NCBI GenBank assembly: GCA_037367405.1
Contig: JAZKJV010003356.1
Span: 434,001 to 498,000, forward strand
Direction of reading: 5' to 3'
DNA length: 64,000 nt
Origin: Ottelia alismoides
Lineage: Eukaryota > Streptophyta > Magnoliopsida > Alismatales > Hydrocharitaceae
Numbering within the stretch: the stretch's first letter is position 1; each line of letters starts with the position of its first letter. The notes beneath the pieces were generated by a model. The model was given only the letters and a program-made list of their open reading frames with translations, did no database searches and was not told the origin of the DNA. Of this stretch, positions 14,101 through 26,100 are shown one piece after another. A program made the position numbers and the translations under genes.

Positions 14101-17100
14101 ATTGGAGATTGTTATCATCATGTCAGACAACAAAGCAAATGTTTCTTCCTTGGGTGCTGTCAAAGGTCCAACATCCATCGTCAAGATGGATGGAACAAAT
14201 TATGAACTATAGACCATGCAGTCCATGAACCTAATGCACTGTAATGGCAAGAAGCACATCCTCACGAAGGAGGAGCCAAGCAACAAGACTGGGGTTAATG
14301 CCTTATGGGAGACAGATAACACATTTGCATGTGTGGCTATCTGGAACTGTGTCAATGGAGTGAATGGAGATAGATAACAATATACTGAGTTAGCCTACTA
14401 CAAAGGCTATGTGGGACATTCTCGTCGCTACATACTCTCCTATAAAAAACGAGTCGAAGATACTGCAACTTCAACACGATATATTCACGTCGAAGCAGAA
14501 TGGTCGTCTTTTCCATACCCTTTACACTTCTCTGAGGGTTATGTTTAAGAAGCTCCATGGTTTCATTCCCTTGAGTGCCACATCAGAGCAACTCAAGGCG
14601 TACAGAGATTCAGTGATGACTGGAGCTTTTCTAACAGCTCTTGATCCTGAGTATGACGTTGCTCGAGCACAAATCCTTACTGATACCGCCATACCTCCAA
14701 TGGAGGTGGCATACGACAGATTAAGCATGCTTCCATATCTCCTAGTGGTATTCAAAAGTCTCAAACCTCTTCAGCTATGGTTGCATCTCATGATAGAGGG
14801 AGCCATACATAGTACCTTCGTCGAGGTAATCGTGGCAGATGAGGGAGTAGTCAACCCCGTCAGTCGTGCACCTACTGTCATAGGTCAGTCCACTTTGATG
14901 AAACATGCTATTCCAAGCATGTGTTTCCCGTTTCAGTACGTGTTGCAGTGCAGACTCATCTAATTGGGAGTTCATCACCTGCACCTGATCAAAGATTCGA
15001 TAATCTTGTCGAGAGGCTCAAAGATTATGGCCGCTCTTGGGTCAACCGTCTTTCCTTCAGGATCCTTAGAGGTACCTTCCTCATCATCAACGTCCATATC
15101 AGGTATAGCATATGCTCTTACTAGCTGTTACATGGTAGATTTGTTAGAATGGATTGTGGATTAAGGAGCATCTCACCATCTTTACGGTGACAGGGGACAA
15201 TTTAATACTTATAGTTCGACTTAGTTTTTTTTTGACACTCCAAAAAGGGGGACACACCCGTAGGTGTTCGCCCCAATTTATTAAAGAAGAGAAAAAGAAG
15301 TACTTACAGGGGGAGCAGAAAGGGAGAAATAGGGGAGGCCGATATCCACAATGATATCAATCGCCCCAATACACAAAAACTCTAACCAGATGACCAGTCC
15401 AAACAAAAGCGATTCGCGTCAATACAAATATTTTCTATATAGAATCTCTGCCCCGCAAATAGAAATTTGTTCCTTCCCATCCAGATACTCCAAATGCGCG
15501 CAATGGGAATCAGTCTCTCCGTCCTCGGACGATTTGCAGCGATTGCAAAGCTCTCCCAAAAAGACTCCAACGACGAAAGATTCAACCAAGCAATGTCCTC
15601 CCATATGGGCCGCACTAGGACGCAGTGGAGGAATAGATGGTCGGCCGTCTCGGCAGCCGAACTGCATAATCCGCATACATTGGGCAAGTTAGGGAAGAGA
15701 GATAGAAGACGGTCGCGAGTAGGAAGTCGTCCACGCCTAAGAATCCACATAAAAATCCCAATCCTTTCCGGAAGCTTGAGACCCCATATGAGATTGCAGT
15801 GGCCACGCAATGACGCCTCCGTATGCACAGCGATGGGGAGAAGAGCAGAATATGCCTTCTGCGAGGAAAAGGACCCGTCGTTCCAAGTGAAGTGATCACG
15901 CCCCCCCGATGGAGTAGAGGCGTCCTCGAGTAGGGTCAGTAATGCGGAGAAGTCCATCAGCCGCTGGGCGGAGAGGGAATCCACCAAGATCGGGCACCAG
16001 GAGCCGTTAGACCAGCACGATTCCACCGTTGCATATTTGTCCCTGGCCAACGCATAAAGACGTGGAAAAAGGTTCATGAAGATGCCCTTACCAGACCAGT
16101 CCACGTTCCAAAAGCGGAAGGAGGTTCCATCGCCGAGAGCCGGTCTAAATAAGGACCGATTGCGGTTGAAAACAGCAAATGCTTCGCGCCAAAAGATGGG
16201 AGAGAGAGCATGAGATCGACCGTCAAAGGCGGACAGATAGGCATTACTCGCCGCAATGCGAAGGCATCGCACCAGAAATCCATCATCCCGGCTTAAAAGC
16301 CTCGACGCCCATTTGAGAAGAGAAGCTTCCCGCATGACCTCCAGCCGCCGAATACCCAGGCCCCCGTCGCATTTAGGTCGTGTAATGTCCTCCCATGCGA
16401 CCAGATGTATCCCTCTTCTTGTAGTATCCTTCTTGCCCCAAAGGAATCCCCTCATACATTTGTCCAAGCGTAGCCTAATCCCTTTTGGTAAACCACGCGC
16501 CGATAGGAAATAAATAGGGATAGCCGAAAGGACGGATTTAATAAGCACCAAGCGGCCACCTCGAGAGAGCAATGAAGATCGCCATCCTGCCAGCCTTGTC
16601 TCGATCTTCTCCACCACCCGCTGATACTCGCGCAACCGCACCCTGCCCACTGAGAGAGATAAGCCCAGGTAATCTAGTGGGAGAGCCCCGAGAGAGGCCC
16701 CCAAAATGGAGGAGCATTCCCCAACCTCCTGCGTCGAGAGGGCAAAGGGCACAAATTTGGACTTGTCCTCGTTGATGCGGAGTCCCGATAATTCGCAAAA
16801 TAAATGGACCGTAGTAGCCATTCCCGCATATTGAAGCCGCTCGCCCTCTATAAAACATAAGGTGTCGTCCGCATATTGGAGGAGCGGGATATGAAGGTCA
16901 CCCAAAGAGCATCCACGAGTATACCCAGCGTCGGATACGCCTTGAATCATACGTGGCAGCACATCCGCCGCCAAAACAAACAGAAGAGGGGCAAGGGGGC
17001 ATCCCTGGCGAACCCCCCTTCGAGGTTGGAATAGGGCCCCAGATGGCCGACCATTAAGAGATAAGGAGAAGAAGACCGTAGTAACACATCGACGGATCCA

Positions 17101-20100
17101 TGAAATCCATAACGGAGGGAAGCCCCTAGACTTCAAAACCGACCATAAGAAGCGCCAGTCCAAGGAGTCGTACGCCTTAGCAAAATCAATTTTCCAGAGG
17201 ACCCCTTTCGTACCATTTCTGTGCCAGCCATCAATGATAGCGGAAGCAAGAGCGAAACAGTCAGAGATTTGCCTCCCTTGAACAAAGGCCGCTTGACATG
17301 GAGAAATGGGAGAGGCCAGAAGGGGCGCTAGGCGACGAGCCAAAGCCTTCGCTATGATCAAGTAAATACCATTGGAAATGGCAATAGGGCGGAAATCCTC
17401 AATACGACGTGCACCCTGGGATTTCGGAATGAGAACCATAGAGGCCCGGTTAATCCTGTTGAATCCCCGGTTCCCCTCACAGAACTCGAGGGCCACCTCC
17501 AACACGTCGTTGGCGATAACATCCCAAAAGTCCCTATAAAAGGAAATAGGGAAGCCATCTGGGCCAGGAGAAGCATCAGCGTTAAGGTCCCAAGCCGCGC
17601 ACTTAAGCTCCTCCATCGATAAAGGCCGTGATAAAACAGCAGCATCCGAGCCAGAGAGCGAAGGGGCACCGGGAGCCATCCAGTGCCATGAAGAAGAGGG
17701 AAGGCGATTGAAAAAGTTCTTGAAGTAGTTAACTAACGCCGGGCCCATGTCACGCTCAGACTGAAATATAGCGTCCCCGATCTGAATGGAAGAAATACGA
17801 TTAATTCGTTTACGAGCACTAGCGACCCGGTGGAAGTAGGCGGTATTAGCATCCCCCTCCTTGATCCAACGAAGCCGCGAGCGCTGCCTCCATTCAATTG
17901 CTTTTTTCCTGTCATCCTCCGAAATGGTCTGAGCAGCAGATGATCTCTCGAATAATTCTTCATGGGAAAGCTCCCTGATGCTCTCCAAGCGATCCAATCG
18001 AATAATAGTCGCCTCGGCCTCATTGCGACCCGACCGCCGAGCCTGACGCATAGAAAATTTGAAGGAAGCAAGAACTCGTCGCAGGGATGAGAGTTTGAGG
18101 GCAAAACGATGAGCCGCATTACCCGGGAATGATGTTTGGGACCAATGATTTCGCACTAGTTCCTTGAAATTAGGCTCCAGAAGCCAACTCTTCTCGTAAC
18201 GAAAAATACCGCGCGGTCGAGACGATTCGCCCGAGTCCCAAGTAATGGGGCTATGATCCGAAAAAGACCGAGGACGGGAGGAAACCGAGCAAAGAGGAAA
18301 AGCATCCATCCATCGTGAATTAGCTAGAAACCGGTCAAGCCGCGATCGAGAGGAGCTATTACGCCAAGTGTAAATGATATCCGTGGCTACCAAGTCATTC
18401 AGAGCCAAGTCATTGATAAAATCCCAAAATTCGATAGACCCTGGATCCCTTCCCCCCCCGTCCGCGGGGGCGGTCGATTGAAAGTAACGTGACGTTAAAA
18501 TCCCCTCCCAAAATCCAAGGGATATCCCCAAAAGCCGCAGCATCGCCCCTCAAGTCCTCCCATAAATCACGGCGGGCCAGATGGCATCGAGGCGCATAAA
18601 CACAAGAGAAAGCCAGAGAAGCGTTGGTGGCCACATGCACAAGTATTACAGAGATAGAGTGTCGTCCTATACGGGAGCAGGATACAGAGAAGCATGAAGA
18701 TCGCCAAGCCACAATAGAACCACCAGAAGAACCGATCGCGTCCAAAGCACAAAAAGCATCCACCGGCCCTGCTCCAAACGATCTCCAAAGGGCGTCGTCT
18801 ACTCCAGAGAGCTTAGTTTCTTGTATCAGAGCGACATCACATTCCCATTCAATCAGACGCGAGCCCAAAGCCCTGCGACGCAAAGGATCCCCCATTCCAC
18901 GAACGTTCCAGGAGAGAAGCTTCATTAAATATTACAAAAATTATCCCCAAAAAGTGGCCGAGGGAATGTCAAGCTTAAGTGCGGCGTTGGTCCAGCCGGC
19001 GAAGTCCAGCCGCTTCCGCCACCGCCTCCCGAGGAAGTAGAATCGGCGGAGAGGAAATCCCTTCGAATGAGAGGTCCAAACGCCGAGCATAAATAACTCC
19101 AAATCTATTCGGGGAAGCAATCGAAGCATTCCAAGAGTTCCACGAGGCTGCATACCGGGTAGGAGAGAGCGGCGTGGCGTTTGAAGAAGAATCCCCTTGA
19201 TCGCCGAGTTCGGGGGCGACCACCGAGGGGCCCGATTCGATTGCCAGCAGAGAAGGCGAGGATGATGAGGAAGAAGGACTCCAGTCTTCATAGCACTGCG
19301 ACTGATAGAAGGGTACCGCAGAAATAGGAATAGGGCAAGGAATATCATCGCAGTAAATAATAGAGTCCCCAAGCATGGTCGGGTCACGCGCGGCCCACGA
19401 GAGGGTCCGAATAGGATTCGATCTGGAAGAAGGAATCGGAAGCGCCACATCGAAAGACGTGGAGAAGGCGCAAGTCTTCGGAATGGGAATGTCAGATAAA
19501 TCCATCGACCGCGGATCGACCTCGAAAAATCCCCTTGGCACGTGAGAGGGCGTGTGTCCAAGAGCACACGCGAATCGAGGCCCAGGCGACGAAGACGAAG
19601 GGTCGGTATGCTTCAGCGACGCCTCGGGAACATCCACGGACAGTGACACGTGGGCCAGCGAAGACGAGCCGTCGCCGGACCTGGGTGCATCGCTCCCGGC
19701 CGCGGAGAGAGATGACGAAGCCACCGGCGGCGGAAAGAAGAACTCAAGCTTGAAGGACCATCTGCCTAGGACTAATATCTCCGAAAAGGTCTTGCCAGAC
19801 ATAGAGCGGGAGAGGTTGGATGAACATTCTACCAGAATCCTTGTGCACGACCAATCCGATCCTGGGGAAAGGCCATCGTCCAAGATGGCCAGCACTTGAC
19901 CCCAACTGCGAATAACCTTGGAGAGGCAATGAGCCGAGCGAGATAGGAATGGAACACCACGTACCTCCACTACGCATATCTCGGACGTTAAAGAAGCACC
20001 ATCTGCGACCCGGGGTCGACGCCATTTGACCGCCGACGAATCCGAGTTAGAAATGAGGACTTCCCGTTGCTCCGGGGAAAGTCCTCGAACACAGCAACGA

Positions 20101-23100
20101 GAGTCATCCAGGAAGAAGAAGTCCCCCGAGAATCCCTCGCCCAGGAGAAGAAGGGTTGCTGAGTGGATCGCCTCGCGGTGTAAGCCCCGCTGCTGTATCA
20201 CGCCAATCGCCACGCCATGATTGGCATCCATCGCCTTCGGGCCCGGACTCACCACCGAAGGAGCCGAAGAATCCCTCGCCGAAGGACCCTCCACAGTAGA
20301 AGGGTGGAAGCCCATCTTATGTGAGTCCCGACGAATCCGCGCCACCGGCACCTTGGCGTGGACTGACATCGCTTGAACGGAAGGAGCGCCATTACCGCCA
20401 GAGCTAGAAGGCGAAGAGGAGGGAATGGTCTTCCCTTTCGAGGAGGCGGCACCAAAGCTTGCTGAAACCACCTGAGCAAAGGAGCGAGAGTCCCGAAAGG
20501 CCGAGGGACCTTGCCCACTGGGAGGGACATCCAATCGAGCGGAGCGCTTTGTCCGCCTGAGATCCATGACCGCGTCCCTACACGAAAAAGAGCGGTGTCC
20601 GACACGACCGCACCGGAAGCATCGAGGAGGTGCCTTGCATGCAGACGCCAAATGACCACGCTCCGCGCAGCGAAAGCAGCGCCTGCCAGGCTTAGAGCGG
20701 GACACCGTCACCCACCCATCCTTGTTACCTTTGTCTTTGACAGCGACACTCGAGCGCAGAGCCGATTGACGAGTGGCAAACACCTGGTCGCCGCGACGAG
20801 GATCGACCAACTTCGGAACCCACACGCGCTTGTGATAGTGCTTGCGCCAACCGCCCGCTTCAGAACCCGCTCCTTCGATCGCCATCGACTCTCCTTCGAT
20901 CGCCATCGCTTCACACTGTCTAGTTCGACTTAGTTAGGGAGATCGGTTGTAATAGCAGATGAGACACACTCTCCTATCACTGGTTGGGGGGAGGTGCCGT
21001 TAACTCCTACAATGTGACTTCAGAATGTTCTCTACGCTCCTGATCTTTTTATGAATTTACTCTTCATTAGTCAATCACTAAGGCTATAGGTTGTCGTGCC
21101 ATATTTGACCCGTATGCTCTTGTGTTTCAGGACATTCTTTTGAGCATGGTGATTGGATCTAGCCGTGAGCAAGGAGGTCTCTATAGACTAGTACAATCTC
21201 CATATGCTGGTACTTCTGCTTTTTGCACTGGATCCGTTTCTCCCTATATGTGGCATCTTCGATTTGGTCATCTTCCTCTATAAAAGCTGTGTCACGTTCT
21301 TCCACAGATTTCTCCTCGCTCTAATTTTCAGTGCGAGGCTTGCCAGCTTGAGAAGCATCATCGGTCTACCTTTCCAGAGTCATCAGGATCGAAGTAGTCA
21401 TAGTCTTTTTGAGTTAATTCATTTTGATATTTAGGGTCCAAACCGTGACCCAGACCATCAGGGGCATATGTTTTAACTTGTTATAGATGAATTTCAAGGC
21501 TGTCATGGGTCTTTATTCTTAAAAACAAGTCTGATGCTGTTCCAATTATTCAGCCTTTTATTAATGAATTAAGGAATTTTTTCTCTGCAAATGTCAAGTA
21601 TGTTCGTTCAGATAATGCATTAGAATTTTACAGTACTCAACTCTCTCAATTTCTTAGAATCTATGATATAGTTCATTAGACTTTTTGTGCTTATACGTCT
21701 CAACAGAATGTGGTGGTTGAACAAAAATGTCACCATCTTTTGGATATTACCAGGACCCTCTTGATCCAGAGCGTGCTCCTTCTTACTGGGAGGATGCGGT
21801 TCTATTCATTTGCTACCTGGTGAATCGTATGCCTTCATCGGTCATGGAGGAGAATATCCCATTCTCGATTGCGTTTCTTGAGACGTATCTTTTTTCTCTT
21901 ACGCCTCGTATTTTTGAGTCAGTTGTTTTTGTTCATCAGATGTCTCCAAGTCTTGATAAGCTCTCTCCTAGAGCCGTCAAGTGCGTTTTTGTTTGGTATT
22001 CCAGGACCCAAAAGGTTTACCGTTGCTTTGACCCTGTTCGACGAAGGTATTATGTAAGTGCAGATGTCACATTCTTTGAATCTATTACGTATTTCTCCCA
22101 TACATGTGACAAACTCATTCCTTCAAAGAATGGAGAAGAGGTATACGTGCCTCTACCTCCATTTTCGTCTACTCTAGGCTCCACCACACCACCACTACCA
22201 CCTCCACCACCTCCCCCACCACTGCCTCCTCCACTACCTCCTCCACCATTGCCTCTACCACCTCCTCCACCACCCACCACACCTACTTTCTTTCCACAAG
22301 TTTACCAGCGTCAACCTCATGCTCATGTGCCTCCTCCATCATCCAGCACACCGCAGGTATATTTGAGCATTTGAGTTCCACTAATGGCACTGGTGATTTG
22401 CATGTACAGTTTGATACGCTGGAGGCGAGTCAAATTCCTAAGTAGTACCTGGGAAATACATAAGTACCTAGGTTCTACGTAATGTTTTTTTTTTACTCAA
22501 AAACTACAAAGGTGTCGCATGTTCAACATGCGACACCCCTTAAGTTTTTTTTTTACCCAGGAACTGCGTTAGTGTCGCATGTTCAATATGCGCTATAGAT
22601 AGCGCATATTCAACATGCGATATCGACCCTAATTAAGACCCGCGCCCAGCGGCCTTCTCATTTCCCCGCGCCCTTGCCCGACTCCCACTTCCTCTCCAGC
22701 GACCAGCCGCCCCCGACGCCCTCCTCTCCACCCTCATCTTTTGGTCTCCTCCTCTCTCAACAACACCCATTTTGGTCACTCCTAGCCCCGCGGAACACTC
22801 CTTTTCCGTGTTTTCAGTGATTGTCACCGTCCTAGCCGTCCCCGCTTCTCGTTAGGGCTAATCACCTGCTGCGAACAATCGGACTTGGTAAAACGTTTTT
22901 TTTAATTTTTTTTGTATCATATGCATATTATTTTCATTTCTCGAATGTATGACGTTTGCTTGTGCGTTGTGTCACGTATTAGGTTAGAATGGAGCAGTTG
23001 TATTGTATGTGTCATGTGAGTAGTACACTCATGTCCGGATCGTCAACCAACGTGAGGGGGTTTGTGTTGACTCCTAATATGACGTTCGATGAGATGTTGA

Positions 23101-26100
23101 ACTTGGTTTGCCGTAAGTTCAACTTGGATGTTGACAGTCAAAAAATCCGATTATTACATCGCGTCCCTCGAGGCCCAGGGGAGGAACCATCATTTTCATC
23201 TATTGTCGATGATGATGATGTGCAGACAGTTATTGTGTACGCTCGGACCATTGGGAAATCAATGCCTACCGATATTTATGTTGAAGATGTATCTGTGAGC
23301 GAAGTCCCAACTGTTATGACTAACAACGAATCGTCTGGAGTCCCGAGCACACAAGCAGCAGTTGTCCGCAGCACACCACCAAGAATTGTCCCAACCACGG
23401 GACCCGACCATGATACGGATGCGCCTGTAACGCAGCCAAGCACGGTTCAGGATTTGGGCTTGAGTGAGCCGTTGCTGCGAGAGGTTAACCGGATGGATCA
23501 GGATTTCATCCCTTGGGGTACCGATGATGACCTGGAAGAAGGTAGCGAAGATGTCGAAGATGATCTGATGGACGAGGAGCTCCCAACTGATGAACAAACC
23601 GCGCATACTATTACACCCCGTATACCCTTTTTTGGGGTTAGAGGGTCTAATACTCGTTCAACATATGAAGACGACATTCGAAGCAAGTCTAGACTTGATG
23701 GTGTTGCTGACGAAATCCGCAAGGGTAGGACGTTCAAATGTAGGGAGGATTTGGTGTACGCTGTGAAGAAGTTCCACATTCTATCACATTTTGACTTCAT
23801 TGTCAAGGAATCCACCAGCTTGATATGGTCGGTTTTTTGTTCGCAGAGAGCAAATGGTTGTGTTTGGTATTTACGAGGACATTTCAGAAAATTTGATGGA
23901 CTGTGGGTGATCTCCAAGGTTGTTGGGGCACACACTTGTATAAACCCAACAGTTAATCAAGATCACCCTCAGTTGGACTACAAATTCATGTCCAGATCGT
24001 TGCTAACTCTTGTTAGGGATGACCCCAATGTTCGTGTATCTAGTTGTAGAGCTCACATCCACGAGATGTACAACTACTGGGTTTCAAGGAAAAGGGCTTG
24101 GGATGCTCGAAGGAAGGCCATCGGAATTGTATTTGGTGACTGGAAGAAGTCATATGCTGAAATGCCTTTTCTTTTGCATGCAATGAAGGCCGCTATTCCA
24201 GGGACTGAAATTGATATTGAATACAGCGACCATCCTTGGATGCAGCTCGCTCTGGGGGCAACCCTGGCAAGCAACGTAAGTACTCGAACTATAACTTTTT
24301 GGTAAATTAATTAACAAAATTGTTTCAAATTTACATCTACGTATTTTCCTTGGATGCAGCTCGCTCTGTGGAGCCGTGTCTACGACATTGGACACGAGGA
24401 ATGCCGCGAGATTGCGGCACAAGCGAAGGCGGAAATGAGGGAGTGGCTGTCATTACATTTTGCGGATGCAGTCACGTTACATGACGAGCGTGCAGATGTG
24501 GCCAGGGAGGAGGCATGGCGGGGAAGGGCAAGAGGACGGGGACGAGGAAGAGGTCGTGGTAGGGCACGTGAACAAGTCGCGGAACCCATGGACTTTGAAG
24601 AGGCCGCTGCGGAGGATGATAACATTGAGCAAGGAGACTACTTCACACCTGCCACCGAGCGACCAAGAGAGGACTTGCCAACGCCTCAAGCACCGTTGAG
24701 GCAAGGATTGGACCCCAGCCAGACACGACCAACTTACTGCACACTAACGCCGCCGTCTATGCCTACATTCGAGGAAGATGCCGCAGGACCCTCTCAGATC
24801 CACATGATAGACGAAGCGAACCGTCTATTACCGTTCCATCCTCCAGATTCTACGATTACATACCATAGGAGGAAAAAACGTTGAATTGTAATCAATGTAA
24901 TTTTTAATATGATGCAAAAAATGTAAAGTGTATTCATGAACAAGTCTATATTGAAATGTCCTCTTTGATGTTTGGAATGTCTACAGTGTTTGCATTGTCT
25001 GGAATGTTTACAAAAATGTCTATTTACATTAAAAACATGGGAATGTCTACAAAAATGTGTTTCCAAGGGTTTTTAAAAACTTGACATTCCAAAGCCCACA
25101 CTTGGACAGCCATTTTCGCCGAAAACTTTACTGTAAAGATGACGCATTTTGAACATGCGTCATATGTTCAATTTTCAAAGCACACACCTGCCCCAGGCAT
25201 TCCGATGAAAATTTCCTGGAAGGATAACGCATATTGAACATGCGTTATCCCTTCATGTCGCATATACAACATGCGATACCTATACAGTGAATTTCGAGAC
25301 CTGCGATACCTGTACAGTGCATTTCGATAGGAATTCCCTGGACATATGTCGCATGTTGAATATGCGCTATCTATAGCGCATATTGAACATGCGACACTAA
25401 CGCAGTTCCTGGGTAAAAAAAAAACTTAAGGGGTGTCGCATGTTGAACATGCGACACCTTTGTAGTTTTTGAGTAAAAAAAAAAACATTACGTAGAACCT
25501 AGGTAATTATGTATTTCCCAGGTACTACTTAGGAATTTGACTCCGCTGGAGGCCTTAGATGATCCATTCTCTGCTACTTAGGAAGCTGAGGACCTTGATG
25601 TGCCTATTGCCTTACAAAAGAAGAGGCATACATGCGCTATGTATCCTCTTGCTTCCCATGTTTCTCTGGCATGATTCTTAGAGGTAGAGGTTCGTTGTAG
25701 GTCTATCAGCCGTGAAGATACTACGTGCGTATCTGTTGGCCTTGCAGAGTAGTCAGTGTCATATGGATATGGAGGAGGAGATGACAACGTTACAATCTCG
25801 TGGTACTTGAAGTATTGTACAAGCTCCCCCTGGTGCATTTGTTGTTTGCAGCAAATGGATGTTTACGGTGACACACTGTATAGATGGTACCATGGACATG
25901 TATAAGGGCAAACTTGTTGCTCGCGGGTTCACCCAAACATATGGGGTGGATTATCATGATACATTTTCTCTAGTTGCTCGTCATTCTACGCTGTTGCTGT
26001 GGTATGCGATTGGTCACTATTTTAGTTGGATGTCTTAAATGCATTCTTCTATGGGGATTTGTAGGAGGAAGTTTACATGCAGTAGCCACCAGGGTTTGCT

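Larger units (their letters stand above)
15225..20920 (-). mobile_element. Full-length L1-type LINE 1, nearly intact
   Basis: A non-LTR retrotransposon on the minus strand, inserted in the protease region of Copia C. It is flanked by a perfect 13-bp target duplication TAGTTCGACTTAG (15212-15224 and 20921-20933). The poly-A tail is the T9 run at 15225-15233. ORF1 (18975-20906) and ORF2 (15382-18925) are both long; ORF2 is interrupted only by one extra base in a C8 run. The 3' UTR shares the GGTGTTCGCCCCA block (+ strand) with the other two L1 copies. The base composition is far more GC-rich than the host Copia. It is evidently a recent arrival. Confidence 0.95.
22427..25543 (+). mobile_element. 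Mutator-like element with 195-bp TIRs, internally deleted
   Basis: Terminal inverted repeats at 22427-22620 and 25349-25543 match almost perfectly: one substitution, a T10/T11 difference, then divergence at the inner border. A perfect 10-bp target duplication CGCTGGAGGC flanks it (22417-22426 and 25544-25553), the size expected for Mutator. The interior encodes a MuDR-type N-terminus and an Arg/Gly-rich C-terminus but no DDE transposase core. The element is therefore probably non-autonomous. Nearly identical TIRs suggest a young insertion. It interrupts the integrase-RT linker of Copia C. Confidence 0.93.

Noticed and set aside
15382..18543. Long 1053-codon frame as a host gene
   Set aside because: It carries L1 reverse transcriptase and zf-RVT motifs and lies between target duplications with a poly-A tail, so it belongs to LINE 1.
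18624..20933. Plus-strand frames opposite LINE 1 ORF1 and ORF2
   Set aside because: They mirror the codon use of the minus-strand ORFs and have no domains.
22050..22280. Glycine-rich protein on the minus strand
   Set aside because: It is the reverse of the proline-rich CCA/CCT tract of Copia C, a by-product of a microsatellite.
22427..25543. CRISPR-like array, because of repeated CGCATG motifs
   Set aside because: The motifs are palindromes inside long inverted repeats of a DNA transposon, without regular spacers, in a plant nuclear context.
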